Shown piece by piece: positions 18,548-27,303 of a stretch of DNA of 64,000 nucleotides (positions within the stretch are counted from its first letter, which is position 1; each line of letters opens with the position of its first letter). Both the position numbers and the translations under genes were made by a program. Under the pieces are notes generated by a model, which searched no databases, was not told the origin of the DNA, and worked only from the letters and a program-made list of their open reading frames with translations. The stretch lies in the NCBI RefSeq assembly GCF_022761115.1, contig NZ_JAKWJS010000007.1, positions 124,001-188,000 of the forward strand, given 5' to 3'. The DNA is from Dyella sp. RRB7 (GTDB lineage: Bacteria; Pseudomonadota; Gammaproteobacteria; Xanthomonadales; Rhodanobacteraceae).

Positions 18548-18897
18548 ATCATCCACTGCGCAACGGGCACAAGCGCTGCTCGCCTTCCTGTTGTGGATCA
18601 CCATGGGGTTGAGTGGAAGGTGGATCGGTTTTCTCTGATCCATGCAGGGTATTCATCCCTGAGAAACGCAGTATCGGGGTGAACGCCGGGAGACGTGGCC
18701 GCGCGAACGCAGTTGCCGATCAGCCTGTAACAGCTTCGCGACAGTTCCCATTCCAGGTCGGGCTGGCGCCGAAAATTACCCAATGGTGTATTGAACCGGC
18801 CTCGTTCCGAAGTCCATATTGCGAGGCGCTGGCCGTCTACGCGAAAGCCATGCCACCGTATGAGATCGTTGGGTGAATCGTTGCCTCGGAGCGCGTC
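18548..18897. other. Intergenic region upstream of the 18898 membrane protein
   Basis: About 350 bp. One open frame (18613-18876) has no ribosome-binding site, domain or compositional support and is rejected. The region should hold the promoter for the membrane protein gene. Nothing else is visible. Confidence 0.4.
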
Positions 18898-19386
18898 ATG
18901 AATTCCGCATTGGGTTTGTTCACAGCGTTCCACACCGTGATCAGTTTGCTGGCGATCCTGGCCGGGATATTTGCCATTCGTGACTTGGCCGCCGGCCGCG
19001 TCCAGTCGCCGGCGACTACAACGTTTCTGGTCACGGCAGTCATCACGAGCGTGACGGGTTTTATGTTTCCGTTCCACGGATTCACGCCGGCCATCGGCGT
19101 GGGCATCGTGGCGACGCTCGTGCTGGTCTGGGCTTTTGTCGCGCGCCGCGCCATGGCGCGTTCCGCCGGCCGGGCAATCCCATATGCCGTTGCCATCGTC
19201 GTCAGCGAGTATTTCCTGGTCTTTGTCCTGGTCGCACAGCTGTTTGCCAAGGTGCCCGCCTTGAGCGGGTTGGCGCCCAACATCAAGCAGGGGCTGTTTG
19301 GCGCAACGCAGCTTGTCGTGCTGGTGGCTTTCGTGGTGATCGCCGTGCGCGCGGCTCGATCTTTCAGGACACGCGCTGTCGCCTGA
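18898..19386 (+). CDS. Five-helix membrane protein, unknown function
   Basis: 162 residues, start after GGAG (six-base spacing). Hydrophobic segments at about 5-28, 40-62, 64-84, 98-122 and 134-152; the final residues are basic (RAARSFRTRAVA), giving a probable cytosolic C-terminus. The sequence FTAFHTVISLLAILAGIFAIRDL with FPFHGFTPAIGVGI resembles small uncharacterised inner-membrane proteins common in soil proteobacteria. Histidines in helices 1 and 3 could bind a metal or haem, but no motif is diagnostic. Confidence 0.75.
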   Translation: MNSALGLFTAFHTVISLLAILAGIFAIRDLAAGRVQSPATTTFLVTAVITSVTGFMFPFHGFTPAIGVGIVATLVLVWAFVARRAMARSAGRAIPYAVAIVVSEYFLVFVLVAQLFAKVPALSGLAPNIKQGLFGATQLVVLVAFVVIAVRAARSFRTRAVA

Positions 19387-19463
19387 GGCAAGCGATCACC
19401 GCACCGAGCGGTGGCGGGGCGACGCCATGGACCAGGGCACCCGTGCTCATGCGACCGATAGTG

Positions 19464-20036
19464 TCAGTGGGCGTTCGCTGCGTTTACGTGCCCGGCCATT
19501 TCGTTCAGTGCGTCCTGGATCGATGCCACATGCTCGGCGAAGTCGGTATGGGGGTCGAATGGCGCGCCCTGGCGAATCACCGCCTCGGGTAGCCTGATAC
19601 CGGGCATCGTCTCAACGACACGCATCTTCACGGCGCCTGCTACCTGCCGGAGTTGTTCCGCGCACTTGCCGCCGCCATGACCGCCGTAGGTCACGATGAC
19701 GGTGGGCTTGTCGCGCCACTCCGCATAGAGGTGGTCGATAGCGTTCTTGAGGACCGCCGGATAGCCCCAGTTGTATTGGGGCGTAACGAAGATCACGGCG
19801 TCCGACAGCTTTACCTTTTCGCTCCAGGCCCGCGTGTGCGGCTGGCTGTAATGCCCCAGGGCAGGAATGCCCGGCTCGTCGTCCATGGGCAGCGGCCAGT
19901 CCGCTAGGTCGACGATCTCATAGGCGAAGTCGGTATGGTTTCGCCCGATGGTGGCGATCCATTCCGTGACTAGGGGGCAGATCCTTCCAGCCCTCGTGCT
20001 GCCCATGATGAGCTGGACCGTCTTCTTCCGTTTCAT
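19464..20036 (-). CDS. NADPH-dependent FMN reductase-like flavoprotein
   Basis: 190 residues from the ATG at 20036; a start at 20066 would fall inside the operator palindrome and is less likely. Flavodoxin-like fold: phosphate-binding MGSTRAGRI near residues 11-19, FVTPQYNWGYPAVLKNAIDH near 81-100 (PxYNWGYPAxLKNAID is the family signature) and VTYGGHGGGKCAEQL near 111-125. It reduces FMN or quinones using NADPH. Divergently transcribed from a MarR gene with a perfect palindrome in the short gap, so it is probably derepressed by an electrophile or quinone. It could also feed FMNH2 to the SsuD-like enzyme, but that is only proximity. Confidence 0.87.
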   Translation of the reverse strand: MKRKKTVQLIMGSTRAGRICPLVTEWIATIGRNHTDFAYEIVDLADWPLPMDDEPGIPALGHYSQPHTRAWSEKVKLSDAVIFVTPQYNWGYPAVLKNAIDHLYAEWRDKPTVIVTYGGHGGGKCAEQLRQVAGAVKMRVVETMPGIRLPEAVIRQGAPFDPHTDFAEHVASIQDALNEMAGHVNAANAH

Positions 20037-20051
20037 CCCGTCGCCCAATTC

Positions 20052-20068
20052 GCATGTATGATACATGC
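20052..20068. promoter_or_regulatory. Palindromic operator between FMN reductase and MarR genes
   Basis: GCATGTAT-G-ATACATGC is a perfect 8-bp inverted repeat with one central base, in a 63-bp divergent gap. A degenerate second copy (GCATGTATAGTACACG) starts at 20098 and covers the MarR start codon. The position suits a MarR dimer repressing both genes. Confidence 0.65.
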
Positions 20069-20099
20069 ATCATGCGAGGATCGCGGAGCGAAGTAAAGC

Positions 20100-20570
20100 A
20101 TGTATAGTACACGTATATTGGACGATATCGCGTCGGCGCTGATCGACCTTACGGGATGCCTCAATAGCCCGCGCCAGGACGAGGTCTTGCTGGGGGAGGC
20201 GGGCGTAGCTTTGGATCGCGCCCTTTTCCCCTTGCTGGTGCGCCTCAATGCGATGGGCACCACGAGCGTGACTGAACTTGCCGGCCAGGTGGGCCGGGAT
20301 CCCTCGACCGTGAGTCGCCAACTGGCCAGGCTCGAGTCGCTCGGGTTGGTCAAGCGACCAACCGCGAAGGACGATATGCGCGTGCGCGAGGCGGCCATCA
20401 CCAAGGCCGGTTTGGCCGCGGTAAACGCCATCGCCAGGGCGCGGCGAAAACTGCTGGGACAGCTGCTCCAGGATTGGACGGAGTCCGAGCTGCGACTTTT
20501 CCCCGAACTGCTGCAGCGACTCGCCGATGCCATGAAGGAAAAGCAACGCACCGGGAATAGCGACGCGTGA
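20100..20570 (+). CDS. MarR family transcriptional regulator
   Basis: 156 residues. Core winged helix: FPLLVRLNAMGTTSVTELAG, QVGRDPSTVSRQLARLESLG (recognition helix), then LVKRPTAKDDMRVREAAITK as the wing and helical dimer ends. The start ATG at 20100 overlaps the second, degenerate copy of the palindrome seen at 20052, supporting autorepression. Divergent partner is the FMN reductase. Ligand unknown. Confidence 0.88.
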   Translation: MYSTRILDDIASALIDLTGCLNSPRQDEVLLGEAGVALDRALFPLLVRLNAMGTTSVTELAGQVGRDPSTVSRQLARLESLGLVKRPTAKDDMRVREAAITKAGLAAVNAIARARRKLLGQLLQDWTESELRLFPELLQRLADAMKEKQRTGNSDA

Positions 20571-20655
20571 AATGGCTGCATGGAGGGCACGAGGCCGCGT
20601 GACGCCTCCCATCGCGATGAACATGCCTGGCTACCAGGCGTGCCCGTTTCGCTCG

Positions 20656-21843
20656 CTATCGGGCTTTTTGCTCGGTGGGAAGCTTGGCCATCTGGGCGCA
20701 ATTGGCACCGTAGTCCTTGAGATTGCTTCTCAGGGAATCGAGGAAGATGGTGAAGCCGTAACGTACGGCGCCACCGCGGTCGGCAAGCCAGGCGCCCATG
20801 GAACGGCCCGATAGCAGGTAGCTCAACTGCGCCAGCGGAACAGGGCGCGTGATCACCACCGATTGATCGGTGACGCTGACGCCTTCGCGGTTGTCCTGCA
20901 GCGTTTGCTGCTGATCGACCTCGAAATACGAGCGCGCCGCGCGCGCCACCACGCGCTTGGCGCGTTCGTCGCCAATGGTGTAGTACGCCGTCAGCCTCAG
21001 CCCGTCGGGCCGGCACAGCAGGGTGATGCGATGTTCGCCATCGCGGGCCACCTGGCTGAGCGTGAGGGATGGCGTGCCGGAAGCCAGGTGAAACGTTGCC
21101 GTGGGCGGCAGTCGCCCGTTGTTGGCCAGTCCGGTGGCGAGCATCTGATCGGCGTTGAGCCACAGGGCATCGCCATGCGATGCGGCGGACGACAGCGTGA
21201 ACGTCGCCGGATTGATGCCCATGTCTTTCAGGTAGGCCATGATGTCGCCCGAGGTCGGCCACGCCCTGTCGGAGACCGGCTGGTTCGGGTTCGCCATGTT
21301 GAGCGGCTGCACGCCGAATCGATCGCTACCGGCGGGTGCCCATCGATACAGCCCGCCGACGAAGGCATAGGTGCACGCATTCACGCAAAGGGCCGACTTG
21401 GGAGCCAGCACCTGGCGTCCTGAACGCCTGGGCGAACCTACGTGGGTCACCATGGAGCCGGATCGAATGAGCCTGCCCAGGGCCAGGCCTGCCTCCATGT
21501 CGCCGCCCGCCGAGTTCAGGTAGACGTCGGAGCCGGGTGGGATCTTCCTCGATTTCATCAATGCGTCGAAACGACGAGGCGCTTCGGCATCGATGACGCC
21601 ATAGAGATAAATCTGCGGCGCCTTGGCTACCGCCAGCGTCATCCGGTCATCGTTGACCTGGATGGCTAGCGGTTCGTCGGCCGAGGCCTGCGGCGTGACA
21701 TGGACAGCGTGCGATGCCGCATCTTGTGCGCGGGCGTCATGTGCTGCGCCCACACAAGCGGCCAGCAACATCGCGCACGACCATCGTCGCCGACGCCAGC
21801 GTGTGTTGCGAAAAGCGCTTGTCTCCGGGTGAATGACGCGCAC
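20656..21843 (-). CDS. Periplasmic ClpP/crotonase-fold protein, predicted
   Basis: 395 residues from a GTG at 21843 with AGGA seven bases upstream. An ATG-rich extension to 21972 is in frame but looks non-coding. Residues 1-38 form a signal peptide with a basic start (RWRRRRW) and a core MLLAACVGAA. Residues about 70-260 show the fold of the COG3904-type periplasmic ClpP-like proteins: IYLYGVID, YLNSAGGDMEAGLALGRLIR, and a Ser/Cys-containing ALCVNACTYAFVGG loop. Catalytic status is unclear because the usual Ser is replaced by Ala in NACTYAF. The C-terminal 130 residues are an unassigned beta-rich domain. Confidence 0.7.
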   Translation of the reverse strand: MRVIHPETSAFRNTRWRRRRWSCAMLLAACVGAAHDARAQDAASHAVHVTPQASADEPLAIQVNDDRMTLAVAKAPQIYLYGVIDAEAPRRFDALMKSRKIPPGSDVYLNSAGGDMEAGLALGRLIRSGSMVTHVGSPRRSGRQVLAPKSALCVNACTYAFVGGLYRWAPAGSDRFGVQPLNMANPNQPVSDRAWPTSGDIMAYLKDMGINPATFTLSSAASHGDALWLNADQMLATGLANNGRLPPTATFHLASGTPSLTLSQVARDGEHRITLLCRPDGLRLTAYYTIGDERAKRVVARAARSYFEVDQQQTLQDNREGVSVTDQSVVITRPVPLAQLSYLLSGRSMGAWLADRGGAVRYGFTIFLDSLRSNLKDYGANCAQMAKLPTEQKAR

Positions 21844-22284
21844 CGACGAGTCCTGCCATGACGGTCGTGCAGTTTCGCTTGTTTCGCATGTCGTGCAAGT
21901 GAATGTGGCCCGGTCACTGCAGGACGCAGGGATGTCACCGCTGATGAGACGTCGAGACAATTCGCGATTCATCGCTGGCCATCCAGTGGCATGGCCAGTG
22001 GGATACCACGTGGCGCGGCGAAGCCGTCATGGTGCGCAGCTATTTCCGTCGGCCGTTTGCTGTTGCAACGGTCACGCATCGAGCGGACCAGCGAAGGCGG
22101 GTGGGCGAGTGGTGTCGGCTTGCGGCTGGGGCGTGACGGTCATTGGCTGGCCAACGCCTACATTGGGAAAGCGCAACAACTTACGCGATGTCATTGGGCT
22201 GTAAGCGTAATTACATACGCCGTCTTCACCATGAAAACGGCCTGCCATGCGCAGGTGCTTCCCCTTCCCTGGAGTTCCCGTTCG
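21844..22284. other. Intergenic region upstream of the broken TonB receptor
   Basis: About 440 bp between divergent genes. The open frame from 21991 is the upstream extension of the receptor. It contains GCGTAATTACATACGCC around 22207-22224, with the palindrome GTAATTAC; TTACATACG recurs on the other strand upstream of the paralogous receptor (around 28733-28745). This might be a shared operator, but the match is short. Confidence 0.35.
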
Positions 22285-24196
22285 ATGAAGAAACATGTGC
22301 TCGCTGCCGCGCTCGCGGCGGCCTGGGTGGTGTTTGTCCCTGAGGTACTCGCAACCGATAACGGCGCCGCAGCGGCCGCGCCGGGCAGCACGGCCGACAC
22401 CGCAAAGAATCTCGAAAGCATCTCGGTGATCGGCCAGGGCGAAACCCGCCAGGTGCAGCGCATCACCGTGAAGGACACCCAGGTGCTACCGCCGGGTACC
22501 AGCATCGAGAAGCTGCTCAACCGCATCCCCGGCGTCAACATGCAGTCCAACGACGCCTTTGGCGCCAACGAGGAGTCGCAGACCATCAGCTTGCGCGGCT
22601 TCAACGGTACGCGCCTGGGCTATACGCTGGATGGCCTGCCGCTGGGCGACAATGCCTACGGCAACTACAACGGTCTCAACATCAGTCGCGCATTGATTGC
22701 CGAGAACTTCGGCGGCGTGGAACTGGCTTCCGGCATCGGCAGCCTGGGCACCGCCTCCACCAGCAATCTGGGCGGCACCGTGCAGTACTACTCGGACGAT
22801 CCGTCCACCACCTTCGGCGGCCGCTTCGGCCAGACCATCGGCAGCGACCAGAACCGTCGCACCTACCTGCGACTGGACACGGGCGACTACCGCGGCTTCT
22901 CGATGTACCTGTCGGGCATCCGCGCCACCGCCGACATGTGGGCGCCGCCCGCATCGCCGACCACCACCAAGCAGTTCAACGGCAAGGCGGTGTATCAGTT
23001 CGACGGTGGCAAGCTGACGGCGTTTGCCGACACGTCGCGCACCTCGCAGGCCGATTACGCCTACCTGTCCAAGAGCGGCATGGCGCGCGGGCTGGGCTGG
23101 GCTGGGACTGGAACCTCTATGCACCGGACTGGCAACGCGCCGTCGCCGCCGCCTATTGCGCGCCGATCTACGCCAAGGGCGGCAAGGTCGATCCGCGCTG
23201 CGCCTTCTCCGGCGGCGTGGACAATATCGACGACGCCTACTACCAGAGCCGCGCGCTGCGTCGCGACGACCTGTACTACCTCGCCGGTGACTTCTACCCG
23301 AGCGATACGGTGACCGTGCATACGCAGGTCTATCACCATGAGAATGCCGGCCAGGGCCACTGGTGGGCGCCAGGCCAGCCGTCGTATCCGGGCACGCCGC
23401 AGGAAGTGCCGATCTCCATCCGCAGCACCAACTACACCATCAACCGCGACGGTGCGCTCGCCTCGGTGGCATGGGAGCTGGGCGGCCATCATCTGGAAGG
23501 TGGCGTGTGGTACGAGGACAACCACCACTCGGTGCAGCGCAACTTCTACTGGATCAGCGGGCCGATCAACGACGATACCTACCTGAGCGATCCAAACCGT
23601 CGGCTGTTCTATTAAAAGTACGAGATCACCACGCGCCAGGCCTACCTGCAGGACAGCTTCAAGCTGCTGGACGACCGCCTCAGCCTCGATGTCGGCATCA
23701 AGAGCCCGCATACCACCATGGATGCGCACGAAGTGCCGGGCGTGCAGGTGGAATCGCCCGTGGCCAATGGCCAGCTGCGCGCCAGCAAGGCGCTGCTGCC
23801 CGAGGCCGGCATCGGCTACCAGCTAGCTGGGCAACGGCCAGGAGCTGTTCCTCTCCTATGCCAAGAACATCGCGGCCTTCCAGGGCGGCGGCGCCAGCGG
23901 TCCGCTATTGGTGACGCAGTCGGCCTTTGACGCCACGCAGGGCCAGCTCAAGCCGGAGCAGTCGCGCATCATCGAGGGCGGTTACCGTGTGGTGCGGCGC
24001 CAGTTCGAAGCCTCGGCGGCGCTGTATGACGTCAAGTTCGACCATCGCCTGCTCTCGCTCAACCCGTGCCCGAGCATCCAGCAGGGCACCTCGCTGGCCT
24101 GCACCACGCGCTTCTGGTATCCCCCGAAACTTCATCCATTTTGACGCCGTGACGACCTCGCCCCCGTGATCAGTGCTGTCGCCGAGTCGAATTAAA

Positions 24197-24634
24197 TCAA
24201 TCATGCTTACCCCCTAGATCATCCATATTCGGCGGAGGATTTACCTCAATCGCGAAGAAATCCTCCTTTACAGATTGCGCCCCCTCCGGCCCATCGATTT
24301 CCTTTCCGCTTTTATCAAAAAAATGTGGGTCAGTGTCTATCACAATCTGCATCCCGCAAGATTTACTTTGGTCACTACCTCGAAGCCTTGCGCACACGCG
24401 ATAAGGTCCAATTCGCTCCAACCCCAACTTCTCACTTACATTGGAGCCGATCGTTACACCAATCGCACTATTATCAAATTCGAAAGTCTTGAGCAAAAAT
24501 TCAGAAAAAAACGGACGCTGGTTAATAATTGGAAGAACTTGCTTCTGAAAATCCACCGTACCATCGGCAAAACAATTGCCCGCACAGGTAAGTGATAAAA
24601 TAAATCCGACGAAAGCCATCTTCATAATTTTCAT
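24197..24634 (-). CDS. Small secreted protein, candidate immunity partner of the 3D-domain protein
   Basis: 145 residues. Residues 1-23 are a clear signal peptide (MKIMKMAFVGFILSLTCAGN, cleavage after CFA). The mature part has no recognised family: VDFQKQVLPIINQRPFFSEF, an ISSN-like strand region, then PYRVCARLRGSDQ with a Cys pair (CARLRGSDQSKSC) that could make a disulfide, and an acidic, proline-containing tail. It begins three bases after the stop of the gene encoding the 3D-domain protein, so the two are co-transcribed. A periplasmic partner encoded directly downstream of a peptidoglycan-active protein is the usual layout of an effector/immunity pair; that is inference. Confidence 0.6.
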   Translation of the reverse strand: MKIMKMAFVGFILSLTCAGNCFADGTVDFQKQVLPIINQRPFFSEFLLKTFEFDNSAIGVTIGSNVSEKLGLERIGPYRVCARLRGSDQSKSCGMQIVIDTDPHFFDKSGKEIDGPEGAQSVKEDFFAIEVNPPPNMDDLGGKHD

Positions 24635-24637
24635 AAC

Positions 24638-25417
24638 TTAACCCCCAATGTACTTCACACGTTGCTGCTTTCCGTTCACTCCCCCATGCAGCCATGCCTG
24701 AACCACTGCGGCTCCAGACCCTAAGAAGTTATCGATATGATTTCCAACAATTGCGCTACCTCTATCGTCTGCATACCTGGCCCCCACACCGCCAATACTA
24801 ACGTGCGCATGAGGTGGAATTACATTCCTATCTACCGCTATCGAGTGGTTCTCCGAAACTGGGCCAAAGGAACCTTGGACACTATCTGTATACGCAAAAG
24901 TTACATGCGTCGGGTCCTGAATATGATCGCGATGATGAGTATGCTCATTCAAATGCCATGTAGTCGTCATACTCACATATCGCACATAACGACCATTCAA
25001 TGCCTTCCCCGTCCCTTGCATGATGACTCCCGAGGCGCTATAAAGAAAATCATAACGATGCTGGTCCCCCAACCCATTTGCCGCCGTCATCTGCCCGCCA
25101 AAATCTGTCTCGTCGCAAACGTTATATCCAGTAATTAAAAAAGTACTTTCGTACCAAGCATCCTTCAAATTAATAGAGAGAGGCTCAGCAGTAATATCCG
25201 AACTCTCAACTGAGAGTTGGAGATCACCAGAATTTCTACTTTCAAGTGTAATCAATGCTGTCCCGTCCGCACCACTTGATATGGCGCTCGGGCTGATAAC
25301 ATCACGACTCCGATTGCTTTTTATCACAACCGCCTTCCCAGAAACTGAGTGCCCCCCAGAGACTTGCGTGAGCGATATCTTAATTTCCAAATAATACAGA
25401 ATATTCCCACCCTGCAC
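24638..25417 (-). CDS. 3D-domain protein, predicted peptidoglycan-cleaving effector
   Basis: 259 residues from a GTG at 25417; the true start may differ because the frame is open a little further. Residues about 8-80 look like an Ig/invasin-like beta domain (SVSGKAVVIKSNRSRDVISP, DGTALITLESRN). Residues about 85-259 carry the 3D (three-aspartate) double-psi barrel: FLYSASGVIMQGTGKALNGR, then ENHSIAVDRNVIPPHAHVSI and GVGARYADDRGSAIVGNHID with the family's Asp residues (VD, ADD, HID), and LGSGAAVVQAWLHGG. This domain occurs in MltA-type lytic transglycosylases and in secreted muralytic proteins. No signal peptide is present, which fits export by a type VI or similar machine or loss of an N-terminal part. 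Confidence 0.68.
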   Translation of the reverse strand: MQGGNILYYLEIKISLTQVSGGHSVSGKAVVIKSNRSRDVISPSAISSGADGTALITLESRNSGDLQLSVESSDITAEPLSINLKDAWYESTFLITGYNVCDETDFGGQMTAANGLGDQHRYDFLYSASGVIMQGTGKALNGRYVRYVSMTTTWHLNEHTHHRDHIQDPTHVTFAYTDSVQGSFGPVSENHSIAVDRNVIPPHAHVSIGGVGARYADDRGSAIVGNHIDNFLGSGAAVVQAWLHGGVNGKQQRVKYIGG

Positions 25418-25965
25418 ACTGGATGATTTCGGAATTATCGGTAAATTATCACCATTACAACGTGGGCTCGGTGAGCAGCCATGGTGCGGAGTTCACCTTC
25501 ATCTGGAAGCCGTTCGCCCACTTCGAGTGGTACAACTCGGCGTCGTTCAACCGCTCCACCTACGACAACAACTACCAGCAGAACGGCGTGACGGTGCCCA
25601 CCAGGGGCAAGATCACGGTGGATACGCCCAACAAGCTGTTCGCCAGCGAAATCAGCTGGACCCATGGGCGCTGGAACATCGGCCTGCGTGGCAAGTACAC
25701 CGGCACGCGCTACTACACCTACACCAATGACCAGGGCTTTGGCGGCTACACCGCGTTCGATCTGGGCGCCGGTTATGACTTCGGCGCGCTGGCGGGGCTG
25801 CAGGATGTGCGGCTGTCGTTGAATATCACCAACCTGACGGACAAGCGCTACGCCTCCAACCTCACGGCGTTCACCAACAGCGATCCGAATGGCCGTGCGC
25901 TGGCCTTCCATGCCAGTGCGCCCCGGCAGAGCTTCCTGACGCTGGACGTGAAGTTCTAATGGTGG

Positions 25966-25990
25966 TCCCCGCTCCCCACGGGAGCGGGGA
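25966..25990 (+). terminator. Strong hairpin after the receptor pseudogene
   Basis: TCCCCGCTCCC (25966-25976) pairs perfectly with GGGAGCGGGGA (25980-25990) around a tiny loop, just after the receptor stop. There is no T-run. It belongs to the recurring GC-rich intergenic hairpins of this window. Confidence 0.5.
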
Positions 25991-26110
25991 CCTGGAAAGG
26001 GTGGGACGTTTTGGACACACGGATGTCAAAGAACGGACATGCGAATGCGTCACGATGGGCGGATCACTTGCGCCCATCGGGCACAACGTAAGGAATCACA
26101 GGGGCTTGCC

Positions 26111-27208
26111 ATGATTCGTTTAAGCTGGGCGCTCGCACTTACCGCAGGCATGCTGTTCATGGTCACCGACGGCCAGGCCAACGAAGCGCCGATCGCCGCC
26201 AAGGTGCTGGTCATCGGCCACCGTGGCGCCAGTGCGCTGCGTCCCGAGCACACGCTGGCCTCCTACGGCCAGGCGATCGCCGATGGTGCGGATTTCATCG
26301 AGCCGGATCTGGTGATGACGCGCGACGGCGTGCCCGTGGCACGCCATGAGAACGAGATCAGCGGCACCACCGACGTTGCCGCGCATCCGGAATTCGCCTC
26401 GCGCAAGACCACCAAGACGGTCGACGGCCATGCCGTCACCGGCTGGTTCACCGAAGATTTCACGCTGGACGAACTCAAGACCCTGCGCGCGCGCGAGCGC
26501 CTGCCGCAGCTGCGCAGCACGGCCTATGACGGCCAGTTCCAGATACCCACGTTGGACGAGATCATCGATTTCGTCGCGGCCGAATCGGCCACGCGCGGCC
26601 GCGTGATCGGCATCATTCCCGAGATCAAGCATGGCACCTATTTCCAGAAGGCGGGCCTGCCGATGGAAGACCGCGTGCTGGCCATGCTCGCGGCGCATGC
26701 CTATACGCGTACCGCGCCGGTGGAAATCCAGTCGTTCGAGATCGCCAACCTGCGTTACCTGCACGGCAAGCTCGGCAAGAATCACCCCAACATCCGCCTG
26801 TTGCAGCTGATCGACGATGCCGGCGAGCATCCGTATGACGTGGTCGCCGCGGGGGGCAAGCTCAGTTACGGCGACATGATGACGCCGGCGGGGCTGCGCG
26901 AGATCGCCACCTACGCCGACGCCATCGGGCCGAACATCCGCGCGATCATCCCGCTTGCCGCCGACGGCACGCTGGGCAAGCCGACGCCGCTGGTGCATGA
27001 CGCCCATGCGGCGAGGCTGGAGCTGCACCCGTATACGTTCCGCCCGGAGAACTTCTTCCAGGCCAAGAACTTCTGGCAGGGCAGCGACCCGAAGACCTTC
27101 AATGAGGCCGGCTCGATCGCCGAGATCCGCGCTTATCTCGATGCGGGCATCGATGCGTTCTTTACCGATGACCCGGCCATCGGGCGCAAGGCGCTCGACG
27201 CGCGCTGA
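26111..27208 (+). CDS. glpQ: Periplasmic glycerophosphodiester phosphodiesterase
   Basis: 365 residues from the ATG at 26111, about the length of E. coli GlpQ. Residues 1-23 are a signal peptide (ends GQA-NE). The GDPD TIM-barrel motifs are in order: GHRGASALRPEHTLASY near 37-53 (catalytic His), IEPDLVMTRDGVPVARHEN near 65-83 (Glu-Asp metal ligands and second His), IPEIKHGTYF near 174-183 and FFTDDP near 353. The enzyme cleaves glycerophosphocholine, -ethanolamine and similar deacylated phospholipids to glycerol-3-phosphate and the alcohol. It is followed 95 bp later by an NPP-type phosphodiesterase and then a TonB receptor, making a phospholipid-headgroup salvage set. Confidence 0.92.
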   Translation: MIRLSWALALTAGMLFMVTDGQANEAPIAAKVLVIGHRGASALRPEHTLASYGQAIADGADFIEPDLVMTRDGVPVARHENEISGTTDVAAHPEFASRKTTKTVDGHAVTGWFTEDFTLDELKTLRARERLPQLRSTAYDGQFQIPTLDEIIDFVAAESATRGRVIGIIPEIKHGTYFQKAGLPMEDRVLAMLAAHAYTRTAPVEIQSFEIANLRYLHGKLGKNHPNIRLLQLIDDAGEHPYDVVAAGGKLSYGDMMTPAGLREIATYADAIGPNIRAIIPLAADGTLGKPTPLVHDAHAARLELHPYTFRPENFFQAKNFWQGSDPKTFNEAGSIAEIRAYLDAGIDAFFTDDPAIGRKALDAR

Positions 27209-27303
27209 CGTGTGCCATCCACGACCGTCATCCCGGCCTCGGCTGGGGTGACGTTGAAGCAACGCCGGCCTTTGCGCCGGCCACCACACTCCATGAGCTC
27301 TCT

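Larger units (their letters stand above)
24119..25443. mobile_element. AT-rich two-gene cassette inserted in the TonB receptor gene
   Basis: The receptor reading frame is interrupted exactly between the codon ending at 24118 and that starting at 25444. The inserted DNA is much poorer in GC: 24481-24540 has 21 G/C of 60, against 38 of 60 at 22861-22920 in the receptor. Near the ends are imperfect inverted repeats: CCGAAACTTCATCC (24124-24137) and, on the other strand, CCGAAATCATCC (25432-25421). No transposase or target duplication is seen. Both genes inside are on the minus strand, against the receptor. It looks like a horizontally acquired cargo unit, but the mechanism of entry is unknown. 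Confidence 0.65.
22285..25959 (+). pseudogene. TonB-dependent receptor gene broken by small indels, a stop and a 1.3-kb insert
   Basis: Begins at the ATG at 22285 with a signal peptide (MKKHVLAAALAAAWVVFV) and a plug (IPGVNMQSNDAFGANEESQT, FNGTRLGYTLDGLPLGD). It closely parallels the intact receptor at 28872. Lesions in order: GCTGG is present three times at 23091-23105 where two copies would keep frame; an in-frame TAA at 23613-23615 after DPNRRLFY; four extra bases (CTAG) at 23823-23826; and an AT-rich insert between TTRFW (ends 24118) and NYHHYNVGSVSSHG (from 25444). The rest of the barrel is intact and ends in LTLDVKF at 25959. All parts together would give a protein of about 770 residues. 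Confidence 0.9.
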
